NCBI RefSeq assembly: GCF_003574735.1
Contig: NZ_QORW01000006.1
Location: 262,641-326,640, forward strand
DNA length: 64,000 nt
Reading direction: 5' to 3'
Source: Dongia deserti
GTDB lineage: Bacteria > Pseudomonadota > Alphaproteobacteria > Dongiales > Dongiaceae
Shown here: one piece after another, positions 53,520-62,674 of the stretch
How the letters are laid out: each line of letters opens with the position of its first letter
Numbering within the stretch: the stretch's first letter is position 1
Notes under the pieces: model-generated
The model's input: only the letters and a program-made list of their open reading frames with translations
What the model was told of the DNA's origin: nothing
Database searches by the model: none
Program-made: the position numbers and the translations under genes

Positions 53520-54326
53520 TCAGCGGTTTGCAATGCCCCACATCGCGAAGAGGTACTTTCTCACCGCGAAGATGAAGACGACGGAGGGAACGATCAGAAG
53601 CAGGCCGCCCGCGAAGCGATAGTGCAGGGGCGACTCAGACAGGATCTTCAAGAGATAGGCGGTCAACGTCCGCTCGCGGACAGTCAGGATCGATGCGGCA
53701 AACACCTCGTTCCACGAAATGACGAAGGCGAAGATCGCCGTCGCCGCGATGCCTGGCAGAGCGAGCGGCAGCACGACCTTGAGGAACGCCTGCCAGCGCG
53801 TGCAGCCGAAGATCCAGGCCGCTTCCTCCAGCTCGCGCGGGATGCCGACGAACAGGCTGGAGGTGATGAGCGCGGCAAAGGGTAGAGCGAGCGCGGTGTG
53901 GATGAGCGCGACGCCATAGGGCGTGTCATAGAGCCCGATGCGGATGAAGGAGACCGTGAGCGGCAGCGCCAGGATCGCGAGCGGAAAGGCGCGCGTCATC
54001 AGGATCAGCAATCGGTAGAGATTGGCGCCGCGGAATCTGAAGCGCGCCAACGCGTAGCCGGCCGGCGCGCCGAGCGCGATTGACAGCAGCATGCAGAGCC
54101 CGGCCGCGATCACGCTGTTGAGTGCTGCTTCCCAAACGCCCTCGATCTCCAGGAAGCGCTGCATGGCGCCGAGCAACACTCTGTCCGGCAGGCCCGTCTT
54201 GGGCCAGGCGAACACGCCGCCGCGTCCGCCGAACGCACCGAGCGCGATGAAATAGATCGGCACGAGCACCCAGGCGCAGATCGCAATGATGCCGGTTGCG
54301 TAGACGATGCGGCGGAGCGCATTCAT
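53520..54326 (-). CDS. carbohydrate ABC transporter permease (MalG type)
   Basis: A 268-residue permease with six helices. Start MNALRRIVYATGIIAICAWV, set by ATGA overlap with the preceding permease. The EAA loop is LEEAAWIFGCTRWQAFLKVVLPLALPG. The C-terminal GLLLIVPSVVFIFAVRKYL is typical of MalG-like subunits. Partner of the MalF-type permease encoded just upstream. Confidence 0.92.
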   Translation of the reverse strand: MNALRRIVYATGIIAICAWVLVPIYFIALGAFGGRGGVFAWPKTGLPDRVLLGAMQRFLEIEGVWEAALNSVIAAGLCMLLSIALGAPAGYALARFRFRGANLYRLLILMTRAFPLAILALPLTVSFIRIGLYDTPYGVALIHTALALPFAALITSSLFVGIPRELEEAAWIFGCTRWQAFLKVVLPLALPGIAATAIFAFVISWNEVFAASILTVRERTLTAYLLKILSESPLHYRFAGGLLLIVPSVVFIFAVRKYLFAMWGIANR

Positions 54327-55177
54327 GGCTGCTGCTCCGGCGGCGTGCGTAGGGCGCGCAGATAGAACACGGTCGACGCCAAGGAGATGACGACCACTAG
54401 CATTGCATACGCAGCCGCGACGCCGGTGTTCTGGTTGTCGGTCTGCCACACGAAGGCCTCGCCCACCAGGACCGGGAAGTTCCGCCCGCCGATCGCATAC
54501 ACCACGGCGAAGACTTCGAAGGCGAGCACGGTCCGGAGGATCAGCGCGGTCTGCAGGCTCGGCCGCAGCAATGGCAGCGTGATGCGCCGGAAGATGGTCC
54601 AGGGCCTGGCCCCGAACACTTCCGCCGCCTCGGCATATTCCCTGGGAATGAGCTGCAGGCCGGCGACCAGGATCACCAGGACGATGGCAGTTGCGCGCCA
54701 TACTTCGGCTGCGACCACGCTGAAGAACAGAGCAACCGGCGTTTCATAGGTCAGCCATGGCGTCGGGCCATCGATGACACCGAGCGCCATCAGCGCGGAA
54801 TTGAGATAGCCGCGATCCTGCAGGATCGCGAGCCACACCAACCCCGCCGCCAGATCGGACACGCCGAGCGGAATGGTCCAGATCCACAACACGATGTCGC
54901 GCCCCAGGCGCAGCTTCTGCAGCATGGTCGCCATGGCAAGCGCGAACACCACTTGCGCCGGCACGACCACCAGGACCAGGACGAACGTATTGCGCAGAGA
55001 CGGCACGAAATTGAGGTCGCCTACCATGCGCTGATAATTCGCCGGTGACAGTTCACCATTCTCCGTCAACGAAAGTCCGATGGTTTGCAGCAACGGCACC
55101 AGGAACAGCGCCGCCAGAAACAGCAGCGACGGCGCCAGCAGCAGATACGGCAGCAGGGAGGTGCGGGCGCGAGTCAT
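54323..55177 (-). CDS. carbohydrate ABC transporter permease (MalF type)
   Basis: A 284-residue permease, six helices, starting MTRARTSLLPYLLLAPSLLF. The EAA loop is EYAEAAEVFGARPWTIFRRITLPLLRP. An in-frame TTG at 55204 lies inside repeat R2 and would add 9 residues without family support. The ribosome site for the chosen ATG is weak, which together with the repeat may keep expression below that of the binding protein. Confidence 0.91.
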   Translation of the reverse strand: MTRARTSLLPYLLLAPSLLFLAALFLVPLLQTIGLSLTENGELSPANYQRMVGDLNFVPSLRNTFVLVLVVVPAQVVFALAMATMLQKLRLGRDIVLWIWTIPLGVSDLAAGLVWLAILQDRGYLNSALMALGVIDGPTPWLTYETPVALFFSVVAAEVWRATAIVLVILVAGLQLIPREYAEAAEVFGARPWTIFRRITLPLLRPSLQTALILRTVLAFEVFAVVYAIGGRNFPVLVGEAFVWQTDNQNTGVAAAYAMLVVVISLASTVFYLRALRTPPEQQP

Positions 55178-55190
55178 GACACAGTTGCTT

Positions 55191-55301
55191 TCCCTCTCCC
55201 CCAAACTGGGGGAGGGCTGGGGTGGGGGAAGCGAGCGATGACTCGTTCCGGCGGAGGCGCGGCTTCCCCCTCCCTAACCCTCCCCCGTATCGGGGGAGGG
55301 G
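55191..55301. repeat. double-hairpin intergenic repeat, copy R2 (inverted relative to R1)
   Basis: Two strong hairpins, CTCCCCCA-AAC-TGGGGGAG and CCCTCCCCCG-TAT-CGGGGGAGGG, flank a centre that includes GCGAGCG and GCGGCTTCCCCCTCCCTAAC. Read on the minus strand it matches R1 (GTTAGGGAGGGGGAAGCCGC and CGCTCGCTTCCCCCACCCC in the same order). It lies between the binding-protein stop and the MalF-type permease, as REP elements do in E. coli malE-malF. Confidence 0.88.
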
Positions 55302-55322
55302 ACAGTGGCAGAATCTGCACGC

Positions 55323-56612
55323 TTACTTCACCGGACAGGCGCCTTGGCTTGGCTTGTCGGGCTGCCAGCAGGGCGCGTTGGTGGCCTCCATGATGGCCGA
55401 CAGGGCCTTGGCTTCGTCATCCAGCACCGTGCGCGGCGCTTCGTCGCGCAGGACGATGCGCTGGAAGGTATCGAGATAGATCTTGTTGAACTCGCCGCCC
55501 TTGTCCGCGAGGCCGACGGGCAGCAGAGCCGCCAGCGCATCATCAGCACCCTGGGTCTTGGCAACGGCATCGGCGATCAGCTTGATGCCGGGTTCCAGGT
55601 CGGCGGGCAGTTCCGCCTTCACCACGGGAAAGAAACCGACTTCCTGCGCGGTCGTGATCTGGGTCTCCGGCCTGGTCAGATATTCGATCAGCGCCGCCGC
55701 CCCAGCCCGATCCGGCGCGTCTTTGGGAATCGCAAGGCCAGCGATCACCGGCATGTAGCCGCGCCCCTTTGGGCCGGCTGGTGCCGGAAAGGTGACGAAA
55801 TCGTCCGGCGCTTCGACCAGCGCCTCCTTCACGCGCGCCACGTGATCGAACGCGATCCATACCTCCTCCGCCAGCAGTGGATCCTGCATGAAGTCATAGC
55901 TGGCGGAGTTGGGGTTGACGTACTGCCAGAGGCTCTTGAAGGCGGTCCACATCGCCTCCGCTTCCGGCGATTTGAAGGGTGTGACCACACCGCCGGTATA
56001 GGAGGGATAGAGATAGCCCTGGAAGAAGCGGTGCATTAGCCCCTTGGGTCCCGCCGGGAAGCCAAGCACACGCTCGCCGGTGTCGTCGGTGATCGCCTTC
56101 GCCCAGGCTTCCAGCTGCTCGTAGGTCAGCTTGTTGATGTCCGCACCCTGCGGCAGATAATCAAGCGCATCCTTGCGGGCGACCATGATGTAGGTTGCCT
56201 GCATCCACGGCACATAGACCTGCTTGCCGGTGCCGAACTTCCCCAATTCCATCAAGCCGGGTGGAATCCCGCGGTCGGTCAGCTTCGCCGCCACGTCGTC
56301 GATGGTGTCGAGGTCGGTCGTGGCGAGCGGCTGTAGCTCGCCATGCAACGCGCCGACCAGGTCGATGGTGCGTTTGCCAGCCTGGCCTTCCGCGCGCATG
56401 CGCACGTCGAATTGCGGCGGCTCTTCCACCAGATAATTCACCGAGCCGTCGAAGTCCTCGAGGATGACGTCGCGGACCTTCTGTGCCTCTTCGATCGGGC
56501 GCAATTGGGTGGAGAGGAAGTCGATTTCCTCCTGCGCAGTCGCTGGGTTTGCAGCGGCCAGGCTGCCGGACAGCAGAATTGCTGATGCCGCTGCCTTCAT
56601 GGATTGTCTCAT
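55323..56612 (-). CDS. carbohydrate ABC transporter substrate-binding protein
   Basis: A 429-residue family 1-type binding protein with a Sec signal (MRQSMKAAASAILLSGSLAAANPATA-QEE). Mature features: a lobe with IEEAQKVRDVILEDFDG, LPQGADINKLTYEQLEAWAKAI, and the late GYMPVIAGLAIPKDAPDRAGAAALIEYLTRPETQ of sugar binders. GGAGGA lies 7 bases before the ATG, the strongest ribosome site in the operon. Ligand inferred to be a small alpha-glycoside such as glucosyl- or mannosylglycerate, from the coupled glycosidase. Confidence 0.88.
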   Translation of the reverse strand: MRQSMKAAASAILLSGSLAAANPATAQEEIDFLSTQLRPIEEAQKVRDVILEDFDGSVNYLVEEPPQFDVRMRAEGQAGKRTIDLVGALHGELQPLATTDLDTIDDVAAKLTDRGIPPGLMELGKFGTGKQVYVPWMQATYIMVARKDALDYLPQGADINKLTYEQLEAWAKAITDDTGERVLGFPAGPKGLMHRFFQGYLYPSYTGGVVTPFKSPEAEAMWTAFKSLWQYVNPNSASYDFMQDPLLAEEVWIAFDHVARVKEALVEAPDDFVTFPAPAGPKGRGYMPVIAGLAIPKDAPDRAGAAALIEYLTRPETQITTAQEVGFFPVVKAELPADLEPGIKLIADAVAKTQGADDALAALLPVGLADKGGEFNKIYLDTFQRIVLRDEAPRTVLDDEAKALSAIMEATNAPCWQPDKPSQGACPVK

Positions 56613-56677
56613 GATCTTTCCTCCCGTCTTCTTGGGTTTCGGAATGGCGGCTCTGGCGGCCGCTTGTCACATGTGCG

Positions 56678-57685
56678 TCAGGCTCCCTCCCCGGAGGAGG
56701 CGCGCGGATGCTGAACCAGGGGCCGAACCTCCTGCAGATCGCGGATATCGGCGCCGCCCAGCCGCGCCAGCACCATCTCGGCCAATCGTTTGCCGACCTC
56801 GCGCATCGGTAGCTCCATGGTGGTCAAAGGCGGATCGGTGAAGAGCGAGGCCGGTATGTTGTCGTGGCCAGTGACGGCGGTGTCGCTTCCGACCTTCAGC
56901 CCCGCGCTCTCGATCGCGCGCATCGCGCCCACTGCCATGCGGTCCGTGGTGCAGATCATCGCTGTCGGGCGCTCCGGCATCGCAAGGAACCGAGTCGCCA
57001 GCGCATGGCCGCCTTCTTCGGTATGCGGCCCTTCCGCGATCAGGTCGGCTGGAAGCCCGGCGTCGCTCATCGCACTGCGCCAACCGGCCGCGCGGCGCGA
57101 CGCGAACATCAAGCTCAACGGCGCGCACAGCAAGGCGATGCGGCGGTGACCGCGCGCGATCAACCGCGTGGTCAACGCGCGGAAACCTGCTTCGCCGTCG
57201 CCGTCGATATAGGCGTAGGGCTCGACGCTGTCGGTCCGGCCATGGCAGATGAAAGGCACACCCTTCTGCTGCAGATAATGCACGCGCTCATCGTCCTTGC
57301 GCGTGCGCACGACGATGAAGGCATCGGCGCGGCGGCCCTCGACCAGGCGGCGATACAGCGCCGCTTCGTCGGGCCCGGGCCGCGCCGCCAACAGAACCAG
57401 ATCGTGATGATGTGCGGACAGATGCTCGCCGATGGCGGCGAGCTGTTCTGCGAAGACCGGCTCATAGAACCGCCCCGGCTCGGTCGGCATGACGAAGGCG
57501 ACGGTTTCGCCCGTTCCCTTGCGCAGGCGCCGCGCCGTGGCGTTGGGCCGGTAGCCCAACTCGGCGGCTGCCTTGCGCACGCGCTCGCGCGTCTCCGGCG
57601 CAACGTCGGGATAGCCGTCGAGCGCGCGGGAAACGGTGGTGATGGATAGGCCGAGCGAGCTGGCCAGGGTTCGGATCGAGCCCAT
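56678..57685 (-). CDS. LacI family transcriptional regulator
   Basis: A 335-residue repressor-type regulator: HTH with SIRTLASSLGLSITTVSRALDGYPDVA and hinge ELGYRPNATARRLRKG (about 2-60), then a periplasmic-binding-like effector domain (about 62-335; TVAFVMPTEPGRFYEPVF, AMICTTDRMAVGAM, VTGHDNIPASLFTDPPLTTM). The ATG at 57685 is preferred to a TTG three codons earlier that lies in the operator. It is the first gene of the importer operon and has a perfect 18-base palindrome 9 bases before its start, so it is almost surely autoregulated. Confidence 0.93.
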   Translation of the reverse strand: MGSIRTLASSLGLSITTVSRALDGYPDVAPETRERVRKAAAELGYRPNATARRLRKGTGETVAFVMPTEPGRFYEPVFAEQLAAIGEHLSAHHHDLVLLAARPGPDEAALYRRLVEGRRADAFIVVRTRKDDERVHYLQQKGVPFICHGRTDSVEPYAYIDGDGEAGFRALTTRLIARGHRRIALLCAPLSLMFASRRAAGWRSAMSDAGLPADLIAEGPHTEEGGHALATRFLAMPERPTAMICTTDRMAVGAMRAIESAGLKVGSDTAVTGHDNIPASLFTDPPLTTMELPMREVGKRLAEMVLARLGGADIRDLQEVRPLVQHPRASSGEGA

Positions 57686-57693
57686 TTTTCTCA

Positions 57694-57711
57694 ATCCAAA
57701 ACGTTTTGGAT
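57694..57711. promoter_or_regulatory. LacI-family operator, perfect 18-bp palindrome
   Basis: ATCCAAAACGTTTTGGAT is fully self-complementary with the central CG typical of LacI/PurR-family sites. It overlaps the predicted -10 and transcription start of the lacI-type gene's promoter, so binding would block transcription of the whole six-gene operon. No second copy was found before the binding-protein gene. Confidence 0.9.
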
Positions 57712-57740
57712 AGTAAACCGACCATGGCCACCGCTGTCAA
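57710..57740 (-). promoter_or_regulatory. promoter of the LacI-ABC-glycosidase operon
   Basis: On the minus strand a perfect TTGACA (57740-57735) is followed after 19 bases by TACTAT (57715-57710). The predicted start falls inside the operator at about 57703. The spacer is long by 2 bases, but the -35 box and the overlap with the operator support the assignment. Confidence 0.65.
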
Positions 57741-57781
57741 GGCGGTATCGAGCCGTTGTGAATGGAAGGGGCAGCCGGCCG

Positions 57782-58357
57782 TTAGCTGACGCCGCCTACG
57801 ATCAGGAAGATCGGCATCACCAGATGCCGCATGAGCAAGTAATCGGCAATCGTCGCCAGGGCCGCCTGCCACAGCGCGATCCGCAGGGTGTGCGTGAGGA
57901 GGAAGGCCTCCCACACCAGCCAGACGATCAGCAGGATATTGTTCGGCACGGCCATGATATCCGCTGGCGCACCTGCCATTTCCACCGCGACCAGCGGCAA
58001 ACGGGTGGCGACCGTGAGCAAAGTCAACCAGTTGTACAGTGCGATGCAGCCCGGCACTTCGGATTGGCGGCCGATCAGTGGTGCAACCCAGGTCAGGATT
58101 GCCGGCGGCAGCAACCACAGGACGACGTAGCCGATCGACATCGTCATGGTGAAGTACGTCACGTCGGCCACGCGCTCGAGCAGTCCGGACTGCGCGATCA
58201 CCAGAATCGAATAAGGCAGGACCGGCACCGCCAGCCCGAAAGAGCGCAGTGCCCCGCTTGGCGACCGATCGAAGAATCGCTGGAAGTCAGCATCGAACCG
58301 CGCCAGCCGCAGCAGGCCGACGGTCGCGAGACGGAACTCAATCCAGCTTGGCATCAA
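57782..58357 (-). CDS. uncharacterised membrane protein next to dapE
   Basis: A 191-residue protein with a soluble N-terminal part ([32 protein letters not shown]) and four to five hydrophobic helices (about 40-58, 68-92, 105-130, 135-160, 165-188). No known catalytic motif; not recognised. The start (two adjacent Met codons, 58357 or 58354) overlaps the end of dapE by 17-20 bases, so it is translationally linked to lysine/peptidoglycan precursor genes. Confidence 0.75.
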   Translation of the reverse strand: MMPSWIEFRLATVGLLRLARFDADFQRFFDRSPSGALRSFGLAVPVLPYSILVIAQSGLLERVADVTYFTMTMSIGYVVLWLLPPAILTWVAPLIGRQSEVPGCIALYNWLTLLTVATRLPLVAVEMAGAPADIMAVPNNILLIVWLVWEAFLLTHTLRIALWQAALATIADYLLMRHLVMPIFLIVGGVS

Positions 58358-59501
58358 AATAGGAATGGAGAATGTGCTCGTAGATATCGGATAGCTGGAG
58401 AATATCCGCGATTGTAACGTTCTCGTCCACCTTGTGCATGGTGGCGCCCGCGAGGCCGAACTCGATCACCGGACAGTAATCCTTGATGAAGCGCGCATCG
58501 GAGGTGCCGCCGGTGGTCGACAATTCCGGGTTCAGACCCGTCACCGCTTTGACCGCATCGGTAACCAGATCGCTGAGCGGCCCCGGCGGGGTCACGAACG
58601 ACACGCCGGAGCACTCGGTGCGTAGCTCATACTCGCCGCCGACGGTCTCGAGCCGACGCCGCACTTCCGTCTCCAGGCTCTCCGGCGTGAAGCCGTCATT
58701 GAACCGGCTGTTGAAGCTGGCGCGCGCCTCGGCGGGAATGACATTGGTAGAGGGATTGCCCACATCGATGGTGGAGACCTGAAGCGTGCTCGGTTCGAAA
58801 TGCGCGGTGCCGGGATCGAGCGGCGCCTCCGTCAGCGCCACGACCATGCGCGCCAGGCGATGAGTCGGATTGTCGGCGAGGTGCGGATAGGCGATGTGGC
58901 CCTGCACGCCTTTGACGGTGAGATGCCCGGTCCAGCTGCCACGCCGGCCGATCTTCGCCATCTCGCCCAACCGTCTGGGATTGGTCGGCTCGCCGACCAG
59001 GCAGGCATCGATTTTTTCGCCCTCCGCCGCCAGCGTTCTCAACATCGGCTTGGTGCCGTTGACGGATGGGCCTTCTTCGTCACCGGTGATGAGGAGCGAG
59101 ATCGCACCGGCAAAATCGCCGCCGGTCCTCGCAACAAAGCGAGCCGCGGCGGCGGCAAACGCCGCAACGGCACCCTTCATGTCAGCCGCGCCTCGGCCAT
59201 AGAGCCTGCCGTCGATGATCTTCGCGGCAAATGGATCGACGCTCCAACTCGCGCGCTTGCCGACCGGCACGACATCGGAATGGCCGGCGAAGCTGAAATG
59301 CCTGCCCGGCCGCTTGCCCGTGATCTTGGCGTAGAGATTGTCGACCCGTGCCGTGCCCGGCGCTTCGAACGGCATGCGCCGGCAGCTGAAGCCCACAGGC
59401 TCGAGCGCCCGCGCGAGCGTATCCAGCGCGCCTTCGTCTGCCGGCGTCACGCTCGGACAGCGGATCAACGCCTGGGCGAGGGCGATGGGGTCGATTGTCA
59501 T
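58338..59501 (-). CDS. dapE: succinyl-diaminopimelate desuccinylase
   Basis: A 387-residue M20 zinc hydrolase that removes succinate from N-succinyl-LL-diaminopimelate in lysine and peptidoglycan synthesis. Metal and catalytic motifs: [27 protein letters not shown] and the C-terminal GGTSDARFI. Length is standard. It follows dapD after 153 bases that hold repeat R3. In many alphaproteobacteria dapD and dapE are adjacent as here. Confidence 0.95.
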   Translation of the reverse strand: MTIDPIALAQALIRCPSVTPADEGALDTLARALEPVGFSCRRMPFEAPGTARVDNLYAKITGKRPGRHFSFAGHSDVVPVGKRASWSVDPFAAKIIDGRLYGRGAADMKGAVAAFAAAAARFVARTGGDFAGAISLLITGDEEGPSVNGTKPMLRTLAAEGEKIDACLVGEPTNPRRLGEMAKIGRRGSWTGHLTVKGVQGHIAYPHLADNPTHRLARMVVALTEAPLDPGTAHFEPSTLQVSTIDVGNPSTNVIPAEARASFNSRFNDGFTPESLETEVRRRLETVGGEYELRTECSGVSFVTPPGPLSDLVTDAVKAVTGLNPELSTTGGTSDARFIKDYCPVIEFGLAGATMHKVDENVTIADILQLSDIYEHILHSYFDAKLD

Positions 59502-59523
59502 GTGGCTCGGCTCCGCCTCGCCG

Positions 59524-59632
59524 GCCCCTCACCCTGTCCCTCTCCAGCAAGGGGAGGGGGGACGCTGCTGCTGGGTTCGTGCGAATAGCCCCTCTCCCCT
59601 CGAGGGAGAGGGGTTGGGGTGAGAGGGGAAGC
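59524..59632. repeat. double-hairpin intergenic repeat, copy R3 (diverged)
   Basis: The block holds CCCCTCTCCC-CTCGA-GGGAGAGGGG, a perfect 10-base stem, and a weaker hairpin around TCCCTCTCC...GGGGAGGGGG, separated by about 40 bases. Its reverse complement begins CGCTTCCCC and CACCCCAACCC, parallel to the right half of R1. It lies between dapE and dapD. It is the same architecture as R1/R2 but a different sequence subtype. Confidence 0.78.
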
Positions 59633-59654
59633 GAAAATCATGGATGACGTCGCT

Positions 59655-60512
59655 CTAATCCCGCAGCAGCTCGTTGATCGACGTCTTCGCGCGGGTCTTT
59701 TCATCGACGCGCTTCACGATCACGGCGCAATAGAGGCTCGGGCCCATCTCATTATTGGGGAATGGCTTGCCCGGCAGCGCACCGGAGACGACGACGGAGT
59801 AGGGCGGCACCTTGCCGTAATGCACTTCGCCGGTGGCGCGGTCGACGATCTTGGTAGAGGCGCCGATGAAGACACCCATGGAGATCACCGAGCCTTCGCC
59901 CACCACCACGCCTTCGACCACTTCGGAGCGCGCGCCGATGAAACAATTGTCCTCGATGATCACCGGCCCGGCCTGGATCGGCTCCAGTACGCCGCCGATG
60001 CCGACGCCGCCGGAGATGTGGCAGTTCTTGCCGATCTGCGCGCAGGAGCCGATGGTGACCCAGGTGTCCACCATGGTGCCGCTGTCGACATAGGCGCCGA
60101 CATTCACGAAGCTCGGCATCAGGACCACGCTGGGCGCCACATAGGCGCTGCGCCGCACGACGCAATTGGGCACGGCGCGGAAGCCGGCGGCGCGGAACGT
60201 CTCCGCATCCCAGCCGGCGAACTTGGACGGCACCTTGTCGTACCAGGCGGCCTGGCCGAAATGCGGATAATTGCCGCCGCCAGGGATGAGCTCGGAATCC
60301 ATCAGGCGGAAGGACAGCAGCACGGCCTTCTTCAGCCACTGATTGGTTTCCCACTTCCCGTCGCGCTTCTCCGCGACGCGCAGCGCGCCGCGATCGAGGC
60401 CGTCGAGGGCGGCATGCACGGCATCCAGCACATCGCCTTTGGTCCCAGGGTTGATTTCCGCGCGCCGCTCCCAGGCCGCGTCGATGATGGGCTGCAGGTC
60501 CTTCGTACTCAT
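59655..60512 (-). CDS. dapD: 2,3,4,5-tetrahydropyridine-2,6-dicarboxylate N-succinyltransferase
   Basis: A 285-residue left-handed beta-helix acyltransferase that succinylates tetrahydrodipicolinate, the step before DapE in the succinylase lysine pathway. Hexapeptide repeats run from about residue 100 to 230 ([57 protein letters not shown]). The start [17 protein letters not shown] is set by homology and by ATGA overlap with the upstream nucleotidase stop; 12 further codons upstream are a frame extension only. Confidence 0.95.
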   Translation of the reverse strand: MSTKDLQPIIDAAWERRAEINPGTKGDVLDAVHAALDGLDRGALRVAEKRDGKWETNQWLKKAVLLSFRLMDSELIPGGGNYPHFGQAAWYDKVPSKFAGWDAETFRAAGFRAVPNCVVRRSAYVAPSVVLMPSFVNVGAYVDSGTMVDTWVTIGSCAQIGKNCHISGGVGIGGVLEPIQAGPVIIEDNCFIGARSEVVEGVVVGEGSVISMGVFIGASTKIVDRATGEVHYGKVPPYSVVVSGALPGKPFPNNEMGPSLYCAVIVKRVDEKTRAKTSINELLRD

Positions 60513-61195
60513 GCCTTGGATCCGTCCTTCGTCACTGCGTGAAGCCAATCCGCCAGGTTTTCGGCGATGTGATGAATATAATGGGTCTGCTCCGCCGGCT
60601 GTGCCCAGCTGACATCGGTCTTCACCCAGACCGTCGTCATGCCGAGCTCCGCCGCCGGCGCCAGGTTGCGCGGCATGTCGTCCAGCATGATCGCCTTGTT
60701 GGGATCGAAGCCGTGTCGTGCGACCAGCGCGCGATAGGCCATGATGTCGGGCTTAGGCACAAAGGCAGCTTCGGCGATGTCGAAGATGCCCTCGAAATGC
60801 CGCGTAACGCCGAGGCGGGCCATCACATTCTCCGCATGGCGCACCGAGCCGTTGGTGTAGATCAGCTTGCGCCCCGGCAAGCGCTCAAGCGCTTGACCCA
60901 GCCGCTCATCTGCCAAGACTCCGGACACATCGATCTGGTGCACGAATTCCAGGAAGTCCGCCGGGTTGATCCCGTGATGGATCATAAGGCCATTGAGCGT
61001 GGTCTGGTGATCGCGGAAATACTGCTTCTGCAGGGTACGCGCCGCGTCCGGCTCCAGGTTGAGCAGCTGCTGGACATACTCCCCCATCCGCCGCTCCACC
61101 TGGTCGAACAGGCGGCACGACGCCGGATAGAGCGTGTTATCCAGGTCGAAAATCCAGCATTGGGCGTCGGCAGGTCGCATCAGGACAATAGTCAT
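60509..61195 (-). CDS. HAD-family pyrimidine 5'-nucleotidase
   Basis: A 228-residue HAD hydrolase. Motif I DLDNTLYP (nucleophile Asp), motif II IYTNGS, the Lys in VPKPD and motif [12 protein letters not shown] are in order, with the helical cap (about 20-90) of the Sdt1/PHM8-like pyrimidine nucleotidase group. Start is uncertain: the ATG at 61195 is used; another at 61180 is possible, and no strong ribosome site is seen. Its stop overlaps the dapD start, giving nucleotidase-dapD-dapE order. It diverges from the GGDEF gene. Confidence 0.85.
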   Translation of the reverse strand: MTIVLMRPADAQCWIFDLDNTLYPASCRLFDQVERRMGEYVQQLLNLEPDAARTLQKQYFRDHQTTLNGLMIHHGINPADFLEFVHQIDVSGVLADERLGQALERLPGRKLIYTNGSVRHAENVMARLGVTRHFEGIFDIAEAAFVPKPDIMAYRALVARHGFDPNKAIMLDDMPRNLAPAAELGMTTVWVKTDVSWAQPAEQTHYIHHIAENLADWLHAVTKDGSKA

Positions 61196-61300
61196 CAGCT
61201 CTGGGCAGGTCGGCCGGCACGTTACGGATGCCATACCCCGAGCGCAAGAGTTGGAGCGACGCTTAACCGCGTATTAAGGCCGAGGTTTCAGGGTGCGGGC

Positions 61301-62674
61301 ATGGCCCGTTCCCTCTCCAGCCCTCCGACCAATCCGGCCGATGCCGCCGGCGGGGATATGGACGTTACCTTGCGGGCCGCCCTCATCGAATCCCGCCAGC
61401 GCATGAAGGAGCTGCTGGAGCTCTCGTGCGACTTCGCCTGGGAAACCGATTCCAATGGCCTGTTCAGCTTCGTGACGGCCGGCGGTGCGCTGGGCCACGA
61501 AACCCTGGACCTGCTGGGCAGCGATCCTGCGGACCTGGTGCTCTCGCCAGAGGATGGCCGGCATTTCCAGGCCGATTCGCCGCCGGAGGGGCTGCTGGTC
61601 TGGGCCAGCACCAAGGCCGGCATGCCGCGCTGCCTCCATCTGAAGGCGCGTGCAATCTTCGATCAGCACGGCGAATTTCAGTGTGTGCGCGGTGCCTGCC
61701 GCGATGTGACGGCAGAGCAGGACCGCGACGCGGCCCTGGCGGCCGCGCGGCACCGCGAACGCTCGCTGATCCAGCTGTTTCGCGCGCTGCGCCAAGCCGC
61801 CGACTCCAAGGCCGCGATGGAGATGGGCGTGGCGACCGCAGTCCAGGCAACCGGCGCGGCCGGTGCCACGCTGTGCACCGTTCTCAACGGCGAACCTAGC
61901 GAGGTGGTCGCGCACTTCGGCACGCCTGTTGCCGCGTCGCAGTTGGCGCGCCAGGCGATCGAGAACAGGCAACCGCATCGCTCCGTGGTGGCAGGCCGGC
62001 GCGTGCTCGCGCTGCCGGGCGAGCTCGGCGGGCGCGTGGCCGGTGTCCTGGTGCTGTGGCGGCCGGAGGATCAGCCCGACTGGCCGGAAGACGATTTGTT
62101 CCTGCTGCGCGAGCTGACGGACCAACTCGCGGTCGCGATCGTCCAGGCGGACGAGCAGGCGGCCCTCTCGCGTCTCAGCCAGACCGACGCCTTGACCGGA
62201 TTGCTGAACCGCCGCGGCTTCGAGGCGCGGCTCAAGGACGCGGTGGCGGCCGCATGCGCTACCGGCAGCGGTGGCGCGCTCATTTATGTCGACCTCGACA
62301 ATTTCAAGCAGATCAACGACCGGCACGGCCATGCCCAGGGTGACGCGGCCCTGCGCGCCGCGGCTGAATTGCTGCGCCGTTTGTTCCGCGCCAGCGACCT
62401 GGTGGCGCGGCTGGGCGGCGACGAACTCGGCGCCTGGATGGACGGTGTCGACGGCGCCGAGGCGCTGCGCCGCGGGCAGGAGCTGGTGACGGCGGCGGCC
62501 GCGCTCCAGCGCTTTGCGCCGGAGTCGGAGAAGAAGATCGGGTTTTCGGTCGGCATTGCTCTGCTGCGGCCGGGTCAACCGATGAGCGATGGTGATCTGA
62601 TCGCACTCGCCGATCGCGCGATGTATCAGGTGAAGCACGGCGTCAAAGGCGGCGTCGCCCTGCTGGATGAGTAA
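61301..62674 (+). CDS. PAS-GAF-GGDEF protein with GGDEL active-site variant
   Basis: A 457-residue cytoplasmic signalling protein: PAS-like region (about 35-140; SCDFAWETDSNGLFSFVTAGG), GAF-like region (about 155-285) and GGDEF domain (about 290-457; DALTGLLNRRGFEARL, IYVDLDNFKQINDRHGHAQGD). The signature reads GGDEL (372-376) rather than GGDEF. An RxxD inhibitory site (R363-A-S-D366) lies 5 residues before it, as in regulated diguanylate cyclases. Activity is plausible but the F-to-L change is uncommon. Frame extension upstream to 60539 is antisense to the nucleotidase. The stop overlaps the next gene. Confidence 0.88.
   Translation: MARSLSSPPTNPADAAGGDMDVTLRAALIESRQRMKELLELSCDFAWETDSNGLFSFVTAGGALGHETLDLLGSDPADLVLSPEDGRHFQADSPPEGLLVWASTKAGMPRCLHLKARAIFDQHGEFQCVRGACRDVTAEQDRDAALAAARHRERSLIQLFRALRQAADSKAAMEMGVATAVQATGAAGATLCTVLNGEPSEVVAHFGTPVAASQLARQAIENRQPHRSVVAGRRVLALPGELGGRVAGVLVLWRPEDQPDWPEDDLFLLRELTDQLAVAIVQADEQAALSRLSQTDALTGLLNRRGFEARLKDAVAAACATGSGGALIYVDLDNFKQINDRHGHAQGDAALRAAAELLRRLFRASDLVARLGGDELGAWMDGVDGAEALRRGQELVTAAAALQRFAPESEKKIGFSVGIALLRPGQPMSDGDLIALADRAMYQVKHGVKGGVALLDE

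Noticed and set aside
59619..60542. 307-codon plus-strand frame opposite dapD
   Set aside because: Antisense to dapD, with His/Asp/Ala-rich shadow composition.
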